Assembly (NCBI GenBank): GCA_035524895.1
Contig: DATLFI010000408.1
Location: forward strand, 1 to 13,985
Direction: 5' to 3'
Length of the DNA stretch: 13,985 nt
DNA from: DATLFI01 sp035524895
GTDB taxonomy: Bacteria; Acidobacteriota; Thermoanaerobaculia; Multivoradales; Multivoraceae
Both the position numbers and the translations under genes were made by a program. The notes beneath the pieces are model-generated. The model was not told where the DNA came from. It ran no database searches and saw nothing but the letters and a program-made list of their open reading frames with translations. This document shows, piece by piece, positions 1 to 9,214 of the stretch; the stretch's first letter is position 1, and the number at the start of each line of letters is the position of its first letter.

Positions 1-51
1 CCGCAGACGGCCCCACGCCGCCCCAACCGCCTGGGGCGCGGGGGTTTGCGG
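1..51. other. Long imperfect inverted repeat (hairpin) at left edge
   Basis: Reading inward, bases 1-8 (CCGCAGAC) pair with 44-51 (GTTTGCGG, one G-T wobble), 11-14 (CCCC) with 40-43, and 19-25 (CGCCCCA) with 32-38 (TGGGGCG) around a 6-nt loop (26-31). This gives about 19 pairs interrupted by small bulges. It could be a terminator for a gene left of the window, since the 3' arm carries a short TTT, or a structured leader for the VWA gene starting at 80. No tRNA or known riboswitch core is visible. GC-rich sequence makes chance pairing easier, and the window edge may cut the element. Confidence 0.35.
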
Positions 52-79
52 CCGCTGGCTGCGTTGGGCCTCCTGCACG

Positions 80-2329
80 ATGTCACCGCATCGCGTTCGT
101 CGGCCACGCCTTGCCAGCGGCCGCAGATCCCCGCGCGCAGCCTCACGCGGGTTTCACCACTGGCTGCTAGTGCTCTTGCTGGCCTTCTGCTGCACTGCGG
201 CCGCCGCCCAGCGGAAGAAGCCGTCGGGGTCGGCTCCCGATGACGCCTTCGAGGACAGCACCAGCGTCGTCGAAGTGCAGGTGCCGGTCAACGTGGTCGG
301 CAAGGACGGCCATCCGATACGCGGACTGAGCGCCGGCGACTTCCAGCTCCTGGACAACGGAATCGAGCAGGAGATCGTCGCCTTCCAGGTCGTCGACCTG
401 GAATTGCTCGAGCCGGATCCGCTGCGTCCGAACCTGGTCGAGGAGGCGATCCCCGCCGCGGCGCGGCGACACTTCTTGTTCCTGTTCGACCTGTCCTTCT
501 CGCGTCCGGTGAACGTCCTGCGAGCCCGCCAGGCTGCCCAGCGCTTCGTGGTCGAGTCGATGCATCCGACCGACCTCGCGGCAGTCGCGACCCACAGCAT
601 CGAGCGCGGTCCCGAGCTGATCGTCACCTTCACCCCCGATCGCGCGCAGCTCGCGCGTGCCATCGACACGCTGGGAGCGCCCCAACTGCTCAAGCGGGCA
701 GCACGGGACCCGCTTCGATTCGTGATCGACACCGTCGACGCCGACGGGGGTTTCCTGACCAGCGACACCCAAGCGTCGCGGCCGATCGGGGAGCTCGAGT
801 CGATCTCGACGTACCTGAGCATCATCGGCGGGCAGATGGCGAAGATGGAGAAGTCCTTCTACCGCGGCCAGATCTCGTCGTGGACCGGCTCGATGTCGGC
901 GATGGCGAAAGTCTTCTCGACGGTCGAGGGGCGTAAGCACGTGGTGTACTTCACGGAGGGCTTCGATGGGCGGCTCGTGCTCGGTCGCCAGCCCGACAAG
1001 AACGATCCCGAGGCCGAGCGCGATTACATCAACACTCAGTTCGGCAACTTCGGACTGGTCGACCTGGACGACACGTTCGGCAACACCCAGCTGCAGACCG
1101 AGATCATGCTCATGCTGGAAGAGTTTCGTCGCGCGGACTGCGTGCTGCAGGTGGTCGACATCTCGGGGATCCGAGCCGATCTTCCGGCCGAGAACCGCCA
1201 GCGGCGCGTCAACGCCGACGTCCTTTTCCTCATCGCGAACGAGACGGGAGGCCGGCTGTACGAGGACGACAACGACTTCCTGCATCAGCTCGGTGCCGTG
1301 CTGGAGCGATCTAATGTCACCTACGTGCTCACATTCCGGCCCAGAAAGATCCAGTTCGACGGCTCGCACCACCATCTCAAGGTGCGCGCCAACGTGCCGC
1401 GCGGGGTGCGGCTCTCGCACCGCAGCGGGTACTACGAGCCGAGGCCGTTCGAGGAGCTGCACCAGCTCGAGAAGAACTTGCTCGCCTCCGACCTGATCGC
1501 TGCCGCGGCGCCCAAGAGCGACGTCAGGGTGCACGTGCTGGCGGCGCCCTTCCGGGCCACCGAGGAGCTGGCGTACGTGCCGGTGATCATCGAGGTGCCC
1601 GGTGCCGACCTGCTAGTGGGGCACGACGCCGATTCGATGCCGGTCGAGCTCTACGCCTACGTGACGGACGAGCGCGGCGAGATGAAGGACTTCTTCACCC
1701 AGCTCGTGACCCTCGACCTGCGGGGAAGGCGCGATCTGCTCGAGCGGACCGGGGTCAAGTACTACGGACACCTCGACTTGCGCGCAGGTAGCTATCTGGT
1801 GCGCGTGCTCGCCCGCAACGCGCGAACCGGCCGCACTGGAGTCGAAACGATCCAGGTCGAGGTGCCTCCCTACCTCGAGGCGGCGCCCCAACTGTTGCCG
1901 CCGTTTTTCGTCGAGGAGCCGGGAAGCTGGTTCCTGGTGCGCGAGCCGGCGTCGGAGTACACCAAGAGTCGGGTCTATCCCTTCACCGTCAACGGCGATC
2001 CCTACGTGCCGTCTGCCATGCCGGCGATCCCAGCGGACCGTCTGGCCGAGCTCTGTCTGGTGGCCTACAACCTGGGCCGAGGCGAGCTCGCGCTCGAGGG
2101 CCAGGTGACGCTCGCCGACGGTACTCCGATCGAGGGCGGAAGGCTCGACCTGCGGGAGCGTACCGTCACCGGCATCGACGGGCTCGACAAGCTCACCGCG
2201 ACCTTCCTGCCGAGCGGGCTCGAGGTCGGCGACTATTTGTTACGCGTATCGATCACGGATCCCGCAACCCAGAGCAGGAGCAGCAGCGCGATCGCGTTCC
2301 GCGTGTCCCCGGGCGGGCAATCGTTGTGA
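80..2329 (+). CDS. Secreted VWA-domain protein (VWFA-related Acidobacterial domain), first of a tandem pair
   Basis: This is a 749-residue protein of unknown specific role. A basic N-terminus (residues 1-27) leads into a hydrophobic stretch (about 28-43, ending TAAAAQ), a likely Sec signal peptide, so the protein should act outside the cytoplasmic membrane. Residues 62-108 (VVEVQVPVNVVGKDGHPIRG..DFQL) match the segment that precedes VWA in this acidobacterial family. The VWA domain begins near 131 with an intact metal-ion-dependent adhesion site, D137-x-S-x-S141, and runs to about 420, including GRKHVVYFTEGFDG (284-297) and VTYVLTFRP (413-421). The C-terminal ~300 residues look like beta-sandwich modules and end without a membrane anchor or sortase motif. 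The ATG at 80 has no clear Shine-Dalgarno sequence. The frame is open to the left edge, so an upstream start cannot be excluded, but the sequence before 80 does not look coding. It is a paralog of the next gene. Confidence 0.85.
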   Translation: MSPHRVRRPRLASGRRSPRAASRGFHHWLLVLLLAFCCTAAAAQRKKPSGSAPDDAFEDSTSVVEVQVPVNVVGKDGHPIRGLSAGDFQLLDNGIEQEIVAFQVVDLELLEPDPLRPNLVEEAIPAAARRHFLFLFDLSFSRPVNVLRARQAAQRFVVESMHPTDLAAVATHSIERGPELIVTFTPDRAQLARAIDTLGAPQLLKRAARDPLRFVIDTVDADGGFLTSDTQASRPIGELESISTYLSIIGGQMAKMEKSFYRGQISSWTGSMSAMAKVFSTVEGRKHVVYFTEGFDGRLVLGRQPDKNDPEAERDYINTQFGNFGLVDLDDTFGNTQLQTEIMLMLEEFRRADCVLQVVDISGIRADLPAENRQRRVNADVLFLIANETGGRLYEDDNDFLHQLGAVLERSNVTYVLTFRPRKIQFDGSHHHLKVRANVPRGVRLSHRSGYYEPRPFEELHQLEKNLLASDLIAAAAPKSDVRVHVLAAPFRATEELAYVPVIIEVPGADLLVGHDADSMPVELYAYVTDERGEMKDFFTQLVTLDLRGRRDLLERTGVKYYGHLDLRAGSYLVRVLARNARTGRTGVETIQVEVPPYLEAAPQLLPPFFVEEPGSWFLVREPASEYTKSRVYPFTVNGDPYVPSAMPAIPADRLAELCLVAYNLGRGELALEGQVTLADGTPIEGGRLDLRERTVTGIDGLDKLTATFLPSGLEVGDYLLRVSITDPATQSRSSSAIAFRVSPGGQSL

Positions 2330-2341
2330 CGCGTCCGACGA

Positions 2342-2364
2342 CCCGCTCGATCCACCGGAGCGGG
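2342..2364. terminator. GC-rich hairpin between the two VWA genes
   Basis: CCCGCTC (2342-2348) and GAGCGGG (2358-2364) form a perfect 7-bp stem with a 9-nt loop, 12 bp after the first VWA stop codon. No T-tract follows, so it is not a classic intrinsic terminator. It could attenuate transcription or stabilise the upstream mRNA 3' end. The rest of the 125-bp gap shows only a weak TATACG -10-like hexamer (2378-2383) with no -35 partner. Confidence 0.3.
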
Positions 2365-2454
2365 GATGATGCGCTGCTATACGAGATCGCCGCCGGACAT
2401 GCGTAACCGCGCCGACTCGCGGGCCGCGCTGCCGGCCGCTTCCAGGAGACCATC

Positions 2455-4602
2455 ATGAGACCGCGAATCCACTCCGGTGCAGTATTCCCTTTGACGCTCG
2501 CCCTGGTCGTTTCGGGGCTGGCGGCAAGCAAATTGGAGTCGCAGAGGCAGCGCTTTCAAGACACCACCACCGTGACTCTGGTGGAGGTGCCGGTGCAGGT
2601 CACCGTCAAGGGCGAGCCAGTGCGCGGCCTGACCCAGAGCGACTTCGAGATCTTCGAAGGGCGGAAGAAGCAGGACATCGTCGCCTTCGAAGTCGTCGAT
2701 CTCTCGGCCCTGTCGGCCGCCAATGCGTCGGGTTCCGCACCCGAGATCCCTCTGGCCGGCAGGCGACACTTCCTGGTGTTCTTCGACCTCAGCCTGTCGA
2801 ATCCGGCGTCCGTTACCCGTAGCCGCGAGGCAGCCGCGGATCTGGTGCTGGAGGCGCTCCACGCCACCGACATGGTGGCGGTGGCCACCTACAGCCAAAA
2901 CAGGGGGCCGCAGCTCGTGCTGGGTTTCACCACGGACCGCAACCAGGTGCGGCAAGCGATCGAGACGCTGGGTCTGGTGCAGCCGAGAGAGATCGTGCGC
3001 GACCCGCTCGGGCTGGTCATCGGCGACCTCGACGGCGTCGCCTCCGGGAGTGGCTCGGGAGGCGCGAGAGGGGACTTTGACCCATCGGCTGAGCTGCAGG
3101 CTCAGCTCAGCGCAACCACGGTGATGCGCGAGGCGGCGCAGCGGGGGGAGAACGTTTCTCAGATCGCGCGCCTGATGGACGGCATCGGCGCCATAGGACA
3201 GTTGCTGCAGAACGTCGAAGGTCGCAAGCACGTGCTGTTCCTCTCCGAGGGCTTCGAGGGCGAGCTGCTCTTCGGCACCGAGAGCATCGAGGAGATCCAG
3301 CGGGCCGCGCGCGCGGTGGAGGACGGCCAGACCTGGAACGTCGACAACGCTGCGCGTTTCGGCGACAGCGAGGCGCGTCGGGTGGTCGACCGTGCCCTCG
3401 TGGGCCTGCGCCAATCGAACACCACCCTGCAGGCGGTGGACATCGGCGGGTTGGTCGCCGGCGGGTCGGTGACCAGCCGCGGGCGGGCGGGCAAGAACAC
3501 CAAGCTCGACACGCTGCAGTACATGGCCGGGCAAACCGGCGGCGAGCTCTTCGCGAACTACAACGACCTCGGCGACTCGATGAAGAACGTGTTGAAGCGC
3601 ACCAGCGTTACCTACCTGCTGGCGTTCCAGCCGAGCGATGTCGAGCCCGATGGCCGCTACCGCGAGATCCGCGTGCGACTGGTGGGCGGACCACGGGGTG
3701 CCGACGTCGTGCACCGACCCGGATACTTCCCACCGAAGCCGCTCGACCAGCAGAGCCCGTTCGAGCAGCGCCTCCAGATCGCGGACCGGATCGCGGGCGG
3801 TCAGGCGGGCGGGTCGGTCGCGGCGGGTGTGCTGGCGGCTGGGTTCCCGGTGACCGGCGCCAAGGCCTACGTACCGGTCCTGATCGAGGCCTCGGGCAAG
3901 GACCTCCAGCGCGGGCACCAGGACCCTTCGCTGCCGATCGAGATCTACGCCTACGCCATGGACGCCGACGGCGCGGTGCGCGACTTTTTCGTGCGCAACA
4001 TGGCGCTCGATCGGCAGGCGGTCGGTCCCGCGCTCGACGCTGCGGGCTTCAAGTACTGGGGGCACTTCGACCTCGATCCAGGCGAGTACACCGTCCGCGT
4101 GATGGTGCGTAACCCCAAGACCGGCGCCCATGCTCTCGAGGTAGTGACGGTGGAGGTGCCCGGCGGCGCCTCGAAGGCGACGCTGCTTCCGCCGCTGTTC
4201 GCCGACGACCCGAGTCGCTGGGTGCTGGCGCGCGAGGACGAGAGCGAGCAGCGCGTGGGCGTCGAGTTCCCGTTCATGCAGGCGGGCAACCCGTTCATCC
4301 CCGCGGCACGACCGGAGGTGCGCTCTGGCGCCTCGACTCCTCTGACGTTGGTCGGTTACAACTTCGGGGCGGGTTCGCTCTCCGCGTCGGGTCACCTCTT
4401 CAGCGCCAGCGGGGACGTGGTCGACGGTGGCCAGATCGAGCTGGTAGCCGACGCGAGCGGCTCCGACGGCAAGGCCGAGGTGCCCGCAGTGTTCAGTACG
4501 GGCAGGTTGGCCCCGGGCGACTACGTGCTCGTGGTGACCCTGCGCAACACCGCGAACCAGAGGGAAGAGACCAGCTCGCTGCCGATTCGAGTCGTCGGGT
4601 AG
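2455..4602 (+). CDS. Secreted VWA-domain protein (VWFA-related Acidobacterial domain), second of a tandem pair
   Basis: This 715-residue paralog of the gene before it has the same order of parts. A short signal peptide (about 1-24, hydrophobic VFPLTLALVVSGLAAS) is followed by the pre-VWA segment at 40-83 (TLVEVPVQVTVKGEPVRGLT, then SDFEIFEG). The VWA domain has an intact MIDAS motif D111-x-S-x-S115 and GRKHVLFLSEGFEG (256-269), and is followed by a C-terminal beta-rich region. The tails align closely with the first paralog (AYVPVLIEASGKDLQRGH, KYWGHFDLDPGEYTVRVMVRN, LLPPLFADDPSRWVLARE). A glycine/serine-rich loop (about 196-207) is a local difference. A good Shine-Dalgarno sequence, AGGAGA (2444-2449), lies 5 nt before the ATG, so the start is firm. 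VWA domains usually bind protein partners through a divalent metal; the partner here is unknown. Co-transcription with the first gene is plausible but an intervening hairpin leaves it open. Confidence 0.87.
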   Translation: MRPRIHSGAVFPLTLALVVSGLAASKLESQRQRFQDTTTVTLVEVPVQVTVKGEPVRGLTQSDFEIFEGRKKQDIVAFEVVDLSALSAANASGSAPEIPLAGRRHFLVFFDLSLSNPASVTRSREAAADLVLEALHATDMVAVATYSQNRGPQLVLGFTTDRNQVRQAIETLGLVQPREIVRDPLGLVIGDLDGVASGSGSGGARGDFDPSAELQAQLSATTVMREAAQRGENVSQIARLMDGIGAIGQLLQNVEGRKHVLFLSEGFEGELLFGTESIEEIQRAARAVEDGQTWNVDNAARFGDSEARRVVDRALVGLRQSNTTLQAVDIGGLVAGGSVTSRGRAGKNTKLDTLQYMAGQTGGELFANYNDLGDSMKNVLKRTSVTYLLAFQPSDVEPDGRYREIRVRLVGGPRGADVVHRPGYFPPKPLDQQSPFEQRLQIADRIAGGQAGGSVAAGVLAAGFPVTGAKAYVPVLIEASGKDLQRGHQDPSLPIEIYAYAMDADGAVRDFFVRNMALDRQAVGPALDAAGFKYWGHFDLDPGEYTVRVMVRNPKTGAHALEVVTVEVPGGASKATLLPPLFADDPSRWVLAREDESEQRVGVEFPFMQAGNPFIPAARPEVRSGASTPLTLVGYNFGAGSLSASGHLFSASGDVVDGGQIELVADASGSDGKAEVPAVFSTGRLAPGDYVLVVTLRNTANQREETSSLPIRVVG

Positions 4603-4638
4603 CTCGGCGGCGCTGAGCTGACCCGCCCGGGTGGCTTC

Positions 4639-7600
4639 TTGAGCTCGTTCTCTCCAGCCACCCGCGCCTGGTTCGAGGCAGCGTTCCCGGTCCCGACGCG
4701 CATCCAACGCCTGGGCTGGCCGGCGCTCACCGCCGGCCAGCACTCACTCCTGGTCGCGCCCACCGGCAGCGGCAAGACGCTTGCGGCGTTTCTTTGGGCG
4801 ATCGATCGAGCGCTCCTGCTGCCCGACGATGCCGACGCCGGCGTTCGCGTGATCTACGTTTCACCCCTGAAGGCGTTGGTCTACGACGTCGAGCGGAACC
4901 TGCACGCGCCGCTGGTGGGCATTCGGCGGGCCGCCGAGCGTGCCGGTCAGCGATTGCGATCGGTGGGCGTCGACGTGCGCACCGGCGACACGCCGCAGCG
5001 CGAGCGCCAGCGGCAGGTGCGCCGTCCGGCGGAGATCCTCGTCACCACGCCGGAGTCGCTGTTTCTGATGCTCGGCTCGCGCGCTGCGGCCACGTTCCGC
5101 ACGGTCGAGACGGTGATCGTCGACGAGATCCACGTCTTCGCCCCCAGCAAGCGCGGCGCGCACCTGACCCTGTCGCTCGAGCGCTTGGCAGAGATCACGG
5201 CGCGAGACCCCCAGCGGATCGGGCTCTCGGCGACGGTGCGCCCGCTCGAGGATGTGGCGAGGTTCCTGGGCGGCGACCGCCCGGTCGAGGTGGTCGACGC
5301 CGGGGAGAGGCCGCGGCTGCAGCTCCGCATCTCGGTCCCGGTACCTGACATGGACGATCCGGGCCCGCCGGAGCGCGGTCGCCCTTCGCAAGCCGCCGGC
5401 GCGCCCGGTTCGGAGCCGGGGTGGCCGCGGGGTCGCGAGGTCGGCGGCATATGGCCGCGCATCGTCCCCCGACTGCTCGACCTGATCCTCGAGCATCGCT
5501 CCACGATCGTCTTCGTGAACAGCCGCGGACTGTGCGAGCGCCTGGCCCAGCGGCTCGAGGACCTGTGGCGAGAGCGGTGCGGGACTCCCGACGACGCCGC
5601 GGCCGCCGCGGATGCGGTGGGAGCTGGCCCCGTCGCGACGCTGGTGCGCGCTCACCACGGTAGCGTTTCGCACGAGCGTCGCGCCGAGATCGAGGAGGCC
5701 CTGAAGGCCGGCCGGCTGCGCGCCCTGGTGGCGACCAGCTCGCTCGAGCTCGGCATCGACATGGGCGCGGTCGACCTGGTGGTGCTGGTCGAGTCGCCGG
5801 GGTCGGTGGCGCGCGGTCTCCAGCGGGTGGGGCGTGCCGGACACGGCGTCGGCGAGACCAGCCGGGGCGTGATCTTCCCCAAGTTCAAAGGCGACCTGCT
5901 CGAGTGCGCGGTGGTCGCCGAGCGCATGCTCGCTGGAGACCTCGAGCCTCTGGCGGTGCCCAAGAACCCGCTCGACGTGCTCGCCCAGCAGATGGCGGCG
6001 GCGTGCGCCGACGAACCGCGCGCGGTGGCCGACCTCGAGCGCCTGGCGCGGCGTGCCTACCCGTTTCGCGACCTGACGCCCGAGCTGCTACGCGCGGTGC
6101 TCGAAATGCTCTCGGGCCGCTACCCTTCCGACGAGCTCGCGGACCTTCGTCCGACCTTGTCATGGGACCGTTCGCGCGACGTGCTCGAGCCGCGCCGCGG
6201 CACGCGCATGCTGACGCTGCTCAACGCCGGTACGATTCCCGACCGCGGCCTGTTCGCCGTGCAGCTCGGCGCCGACGGACCCCGGCTCGGCGAGCTCGAC
6301 GAGGAGATGGTGTACGAGAGTCGCCGGGGCGACACTTTCTTGCTCGGCGCCAGCACCTGGCGCGTCGCCGACATCACGCGCGACCGGGTGATCGTCGAGC
6401 CCGCGCCCGGTCAGCCCGGGCGGATGCCCTTCTGGCGGGGGGATGGGCCGGGCCGGCCGATCGAGCTCGGTCGCGCGGTCGGCGCGTTCGTGCGCGAGCT
6501 GACGGACGGTAAGAGCACGCGAGCTTCGCAGCGGCTGACCGCCGGTGGCATTCTCGACGAGCTCGCCGCGCGCAACCTCCTCGAGTACCTGGAAGAGCAG
6601 CGACAGGCCACCGGCGTCGTGCCCAGCGACCGGACCATCGTAGTCGAGCGCTTTCGCGACGAGCTCGGCGACTGGCGCGTTTGCATCCTCTCGCCCTTCG
6701 GCTCGCGGGTACACGCGCCCTGGGCTCTCGCGCTGGAAGTAGTGCTCGCGCAGCGCGCGGGTTTCTCGGTGGAGACGCTCTACACCGACGACGGCATCGT
6801 GCTCCGGTTCGCGGACACCGAGGAGCTGCCTTCGATCGGCGAGCTGATGCCGGGGCCCGAGGAGGTCGAGGATCTGGTCGTCGAGCAGTTGGGGGACTCG
6901 GCGCTGTTCGCGAGCCGTTTCCGCGAGAACGCGGCGCGTGCGCTGCTCCTGCCCCGACGCCGCGCGCGCGGGCGCACGCCGCTGTGGCAGCAACGCCTGC
7001 GCGCCAAGAATCTGCTCGCGGCGGTGCGCCGTTTCGCCGACTTCCCGATCGTGCTGGAGACCTATCGCGAATGCCTCCGGGACGTGTTCGACGTTCCGGC
7101 GCTGGTGGAGCTGCTGCGCGGGATCCAGCGGCGCGAGGTGCGTGTCGAGGAGGTGGAGACGGCAAGCGCTTCGCCGTTCGCGCGCTCGCTGGTCTTCGCG
7201 TATGTCGCGCAGTACCTCTACGAGCAGGATGCGCCGCTCGCCGAGCGGCGCGCCCAGGCGCTGACGCTCGATCGCAACCTGTTGCGCGAGCTGCTCGGAG
7301 AGGAGGAGCTGCGCGACCTGCTCGATCCTGCGGCGATCGCGCAGGTAGAGCAGGAGCTGCAAGGTCTTTCCGAGGATCGCCGCTCTCGCGACGCGGATGA
7401 GCTCCACGACCTGCTGCGGCGTCTCGGTGATCTGCGCCTCGCGGAGCTGGTAGCGCGAGCGGTCGAGCACCCTGGTCCGTGGCTCGAGCGGCTGCGCGAG
7501 CAGCGCCGGGCTGCGCCGGTGCGGATCGCCGGCGAGGAGCGCTGGATCGCAGCCGAGGACGCCGGACGTTTCCGCGACGCCTTGGGCACGTCGCCGCCCC

Positions 7601-9210
7601 GCGGCCTGCCCGACGCCTTCCTCGCGCGCACCGACGATGCGCTCGAGGGGCTGGTGGCGAGGTTTGCGCGCAGCCGAGGCCCCTTCTCGACCACCGAGCT
7701 GGCGGAGCGCTGGAGCCTCGAGCCCGCCCAGCTCGACGCGGTGCTGACGCAGCTCGAGCGCCAAGGCCGGCTGGTGCACGGCGAGATCCGCCCTGGAGGC
7801 AGTGGCCGCGAGTGGTGCGACACGACGGTGCTGCGCCGGCTGAGGCGTCAGACCCTCGGTCGCCTGCGCGGCGACGTCGAGCCGGTCGATGCTCGCGTGC
7901 TGGGGCGATTCCTGCCCGCATGGCACGGCGTGGTGGCTGCGGCAGGGTCCACAGGACGCGAGACGACGGCCGCGCTCTCCGCGACTCGGCTGGACGCCGC
8001 GATCGCGCAGCTCGAGGGTCTCGCCTTGCCGTGGTCGGTGCTCAGCCGGGCGTCGCTGCCGCTGCGTGTCCCGGGCTTTCGGCTCGAGATGCTCGACCTG
8101 CTGGCCGCGACTGGGGGGCTGGTGTGGGTCGGTCGCGGCGCGCTGGGTCCGAGCGACGGGCGGATCGCGCTCTACCGCCGCGAGCGGGCACACCTCCTGC
8201 TGCCACCGGACGGGGGCGGTGAGCCCGGAGTTGCGTGGGGTCCGCCGCATCGAGCGGTGCTCGAGCACCTCGAGCACCGCGGTGCCTGCTTCACGGTCGA
8301 GCTCCAGCTCGTCGAGGGGCTCCGGGCCTTGCCCTTCCGCGAGCTCGAGGCGGTGCTCTGGGATCTGGTGTGGGCGGGGACGATCACCAACGACACCTTC
8401 CTACCGTTGCGCACGCTCGGCCAGTCGCGCGGCATCCAGCGCCCGGCTGCCGGCGCCGCACCACGGCTGCGCGCCGGTCGCGGCGCCTCGTCACGTGGTC
8501 TCGCGGGCGGACGCTGGTCGCTGGTGCGGAGTGTCGTTCCGGTCCCAGCGGACACCACAGGGCACTCCACAGGGCACGCCACAGCGCGCGCGCACGCACT
8601 GGCCTCGACACTGCTCGAGCGCTACGGCGTGGTGGCGCGGGAGATGGCGCTCGCCGAAGAGATCCCCGGCGGCTTCGAGGCGGTCTACCGAGTGCTGTCG
8701 GCGATGGAGGAGGCTGGCCAGGTGCGGCGTGGGTACTTCGTCGAGGGTTTGGCGGGACGCCAGTTCGCGCAGGCGGGAGTGGTCGACCGGCTGCGCAGCC
8801 TACGAGTCGACGACGAACGACCGTCGTCCGAGGACGAGGCCCCGCTCCTGCTGCCCGCGCTCGACCCGGCCAACCCGTGGGGCGCGCTGTTGCCTTGGCC
8901 CGAGCTCGCTCGCGACGACGGCCCGCGACCGCGCCGCGCAGCCGGCACATGGGTCGCGTTGGTCGCCGGCGAGCCGGTGTTCCTCCTGGAGGCAGGTGGC
9001 CGGAGCCTGGTGACGTTCCGCGGTCTCGAGGTGCGTGGTTGGAGCCGAGCGCTCGTCGACGCGCTGCTGGCGATCGCCGGCATGGAGCGGCGCCGCTCGC
9101 TGCGCCTGGCACGCATCGACGGCGAGCCGGCGCGCACCGTGCCGGCCGCAGCGGCGCTGCTCGAGCTGGGCTGCGTCGTGGACGGGGAGGGTTTGCGACT
9201 CGCTCGCTGA
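4639..9210 (+). CDS. lhr: Lhr-type superfamily 2 ATP-dependent helicase, full-length form
   Basis: This 1523-residue protein is close to the ~1500-residue size of full-length bacterial Lhr. Helicase motifs are all present: Walker A PTGSGKT (41-47), motif Ia VSPLKAL (74-80), TTPES (136-140), DEIH box (162-165), SAT (197-199), VFVNSRG (291-297), ATSSLELGIDMG (365-376) and motif VI QRVGRAGH (395-402). The middle part fits the Lhr core winged-helix and DEAD/H-associated region. The last ~650 residues fit the Lhr C-terminal winged-helix array, including RRGYFVEGLAGRQFAQAG. Lhr is a 3'-to-5' translocase that unwinds DNA and RNA:DNA hybrids in repair. Whether this copy shares the uracil-DNA glycosylase activity reported for the E. 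coli C-terminal region cannot be judged here. The TTG start is the only normal start before the conserved N-terminus. GGGTGG (4629-4634) is a weak ribosome site 4 nt upstream. It lies 36 bp after the VWA stop, in the same frame, so it may be co-transcribed. No metallophosphoesterase or exonuclease partner is adjacent. Confidence 0.95.
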   Translation: MSSFSPATRAWFEAAFPVPTRIQRLGWPALTAGQHSLLVAPTGSGKTLAAFLWAIDRALLLPDDADAGVRVIYVSPLKALVYDVERNLHAPLVGIRRAAERAGQRLRSVGVDVRTGDTPQRERQRQVRRPAEILVTTPESLFLMLGSRAAATFRTVETVIVDEIHVFAPSKRGAHLTLSLERLAEITARDPQRIGLSATVRPLEDVARFLGGDRPVEVVDAGERPRLQLRISVPVPDMDDPGPPERGRPSQAAGAPGSEPGWPRGREVGGIWPRIVPRLLDLILEHRSTIVFVNSRGLCERLAQRLEDLWRERCGTPDDAAAAADAVGAGPVATLVRAHHGSVSHERRAEIEEALKAGRLRALVATSSLELGIDMGAVDLVVLVESPGSVARGLQRVGRAGHGVGETSRGVIFPKFKGDLLECAVVAERMLAGDLEPLAVPKNPLDVLAQQMAAACADEPRAVADLERLARRAYPFRDLTPELLRAVLEMLSGRYPSDELADLRPTLSWDRSRDVLEPRRGTRMLTLLNAGTIPDRGLFAVQLGADGPRLGELDEEMVYESRRGDTFLLGASTWRVADITRDRVIVEPAPGQPGRMPFWRGDGPGRPIELGRAVGAFVRELTDGKSTRASQRLTAGGILDELAARNLLEYLEEQRQATGVVPSDRTIVVERFRDELGDWRVCILSPFGSRVHAPWALALEVVLAQRAGFSVETLYTDDGIVLRFADTEELPSIGELMPGPEEVEDLVVEQLGDSALFASRFRENAARALLLPRRRARGRTPLWQQRLRAKNLLAAVRRFADFPIVLETYRECLRDVFDVPALVELLRGIQRREVRVEEVETASASPFARSLVFAYVAQYLYEQDAPLAERRAQALTLDRNLLRELLGEEELRDLLDPAAIAQVEQELQGLSEDRRSRDADELHDLLRRLGDLRLAELVARAVEHPGPWLERLREQRRAAPVRIAGEERWIAAEDAGRFRDALGTSPPRGLPDAFLARTDDALEGLVARFARSRGPFSTTELAERWSLEPAQLDAVLTQLERQGRLVHGEIRPGGSGREWCDTTVLRRLRRQTLGRLRGDVEPVDARVLGRFLPAWHGVVAAAGSTGRETTAALSATRLDAAIAQLEGLALPWSVLSRASLPLRVPGFRLEMLDLLAATGGLVWVGRGALGPSDGRIALYRRERAHLLLPPDGGGEPGVAWGPPHRAVLEHLEHRGACFTVELQLVEGLRALPFRELEAVLWDLVWAGTITNDTFLPLRTLGQSRGIQRPAAGAAPRLRAGRGASSRGLAGGRWSLVRSVVPVPADTTGHSTGHATARAHALASTLLERYGVVAREMALAEEIPGGFEAVYRVLSAMEEAGQVRRGYFVEGLAGRQFAQAGVVDRLRSLRVDDERPSSEDEAPLLLPALDPANPWGALLPWPELARDDGPRPRRAAGTWVALVAGEPVFLLEAGGRSLVTFRGLEVRGWSRALVDALLAIAGMERRRSLRLARIDGEPARTVPAAAALLELGCVVDGEGLRLAR
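8555..8590 (+). repeat. 12-bp tandem repeat inside lhr
   Basis: Three consecutive 12-bp units, CCACAGGGCACT, CCACAGGGCACG and CCACAGCGCGCG, differ by few bases. They encode TTGHSTGHAT within residues ~1306-1315, a linker between the conserved RWSLV segment and the ALASTLLERYGVV winged-helix segment. The unit length keeps the reading frame, so gain or loss of a unit would only change linker length. Confidence 0.6.
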
Positions 9211-9214
9211 GAGG

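Noticed and set aside
167..1534. 455-codon open frame on the - strand inside the first VWA gene
   Set aside because: It is antisense shadow of a well-supported gene and has no domain character.
2377..4743. 788-codon open frame on the - strand across the second VWA gene
   Set aside because: It is antisense to a gene with clear VWA motifs. Its product is low-complexity His/Arg/Ala/Val-rich without domains, a usual artefact of high-GC coding sequence.
6160..8277. 705-codon open frame on the - strand inside lhr
   Set aside because: It is a mirror of the lhr reading frame with Gln/Arg/Glu-rich filler and no recognisable motif or ribosome site.
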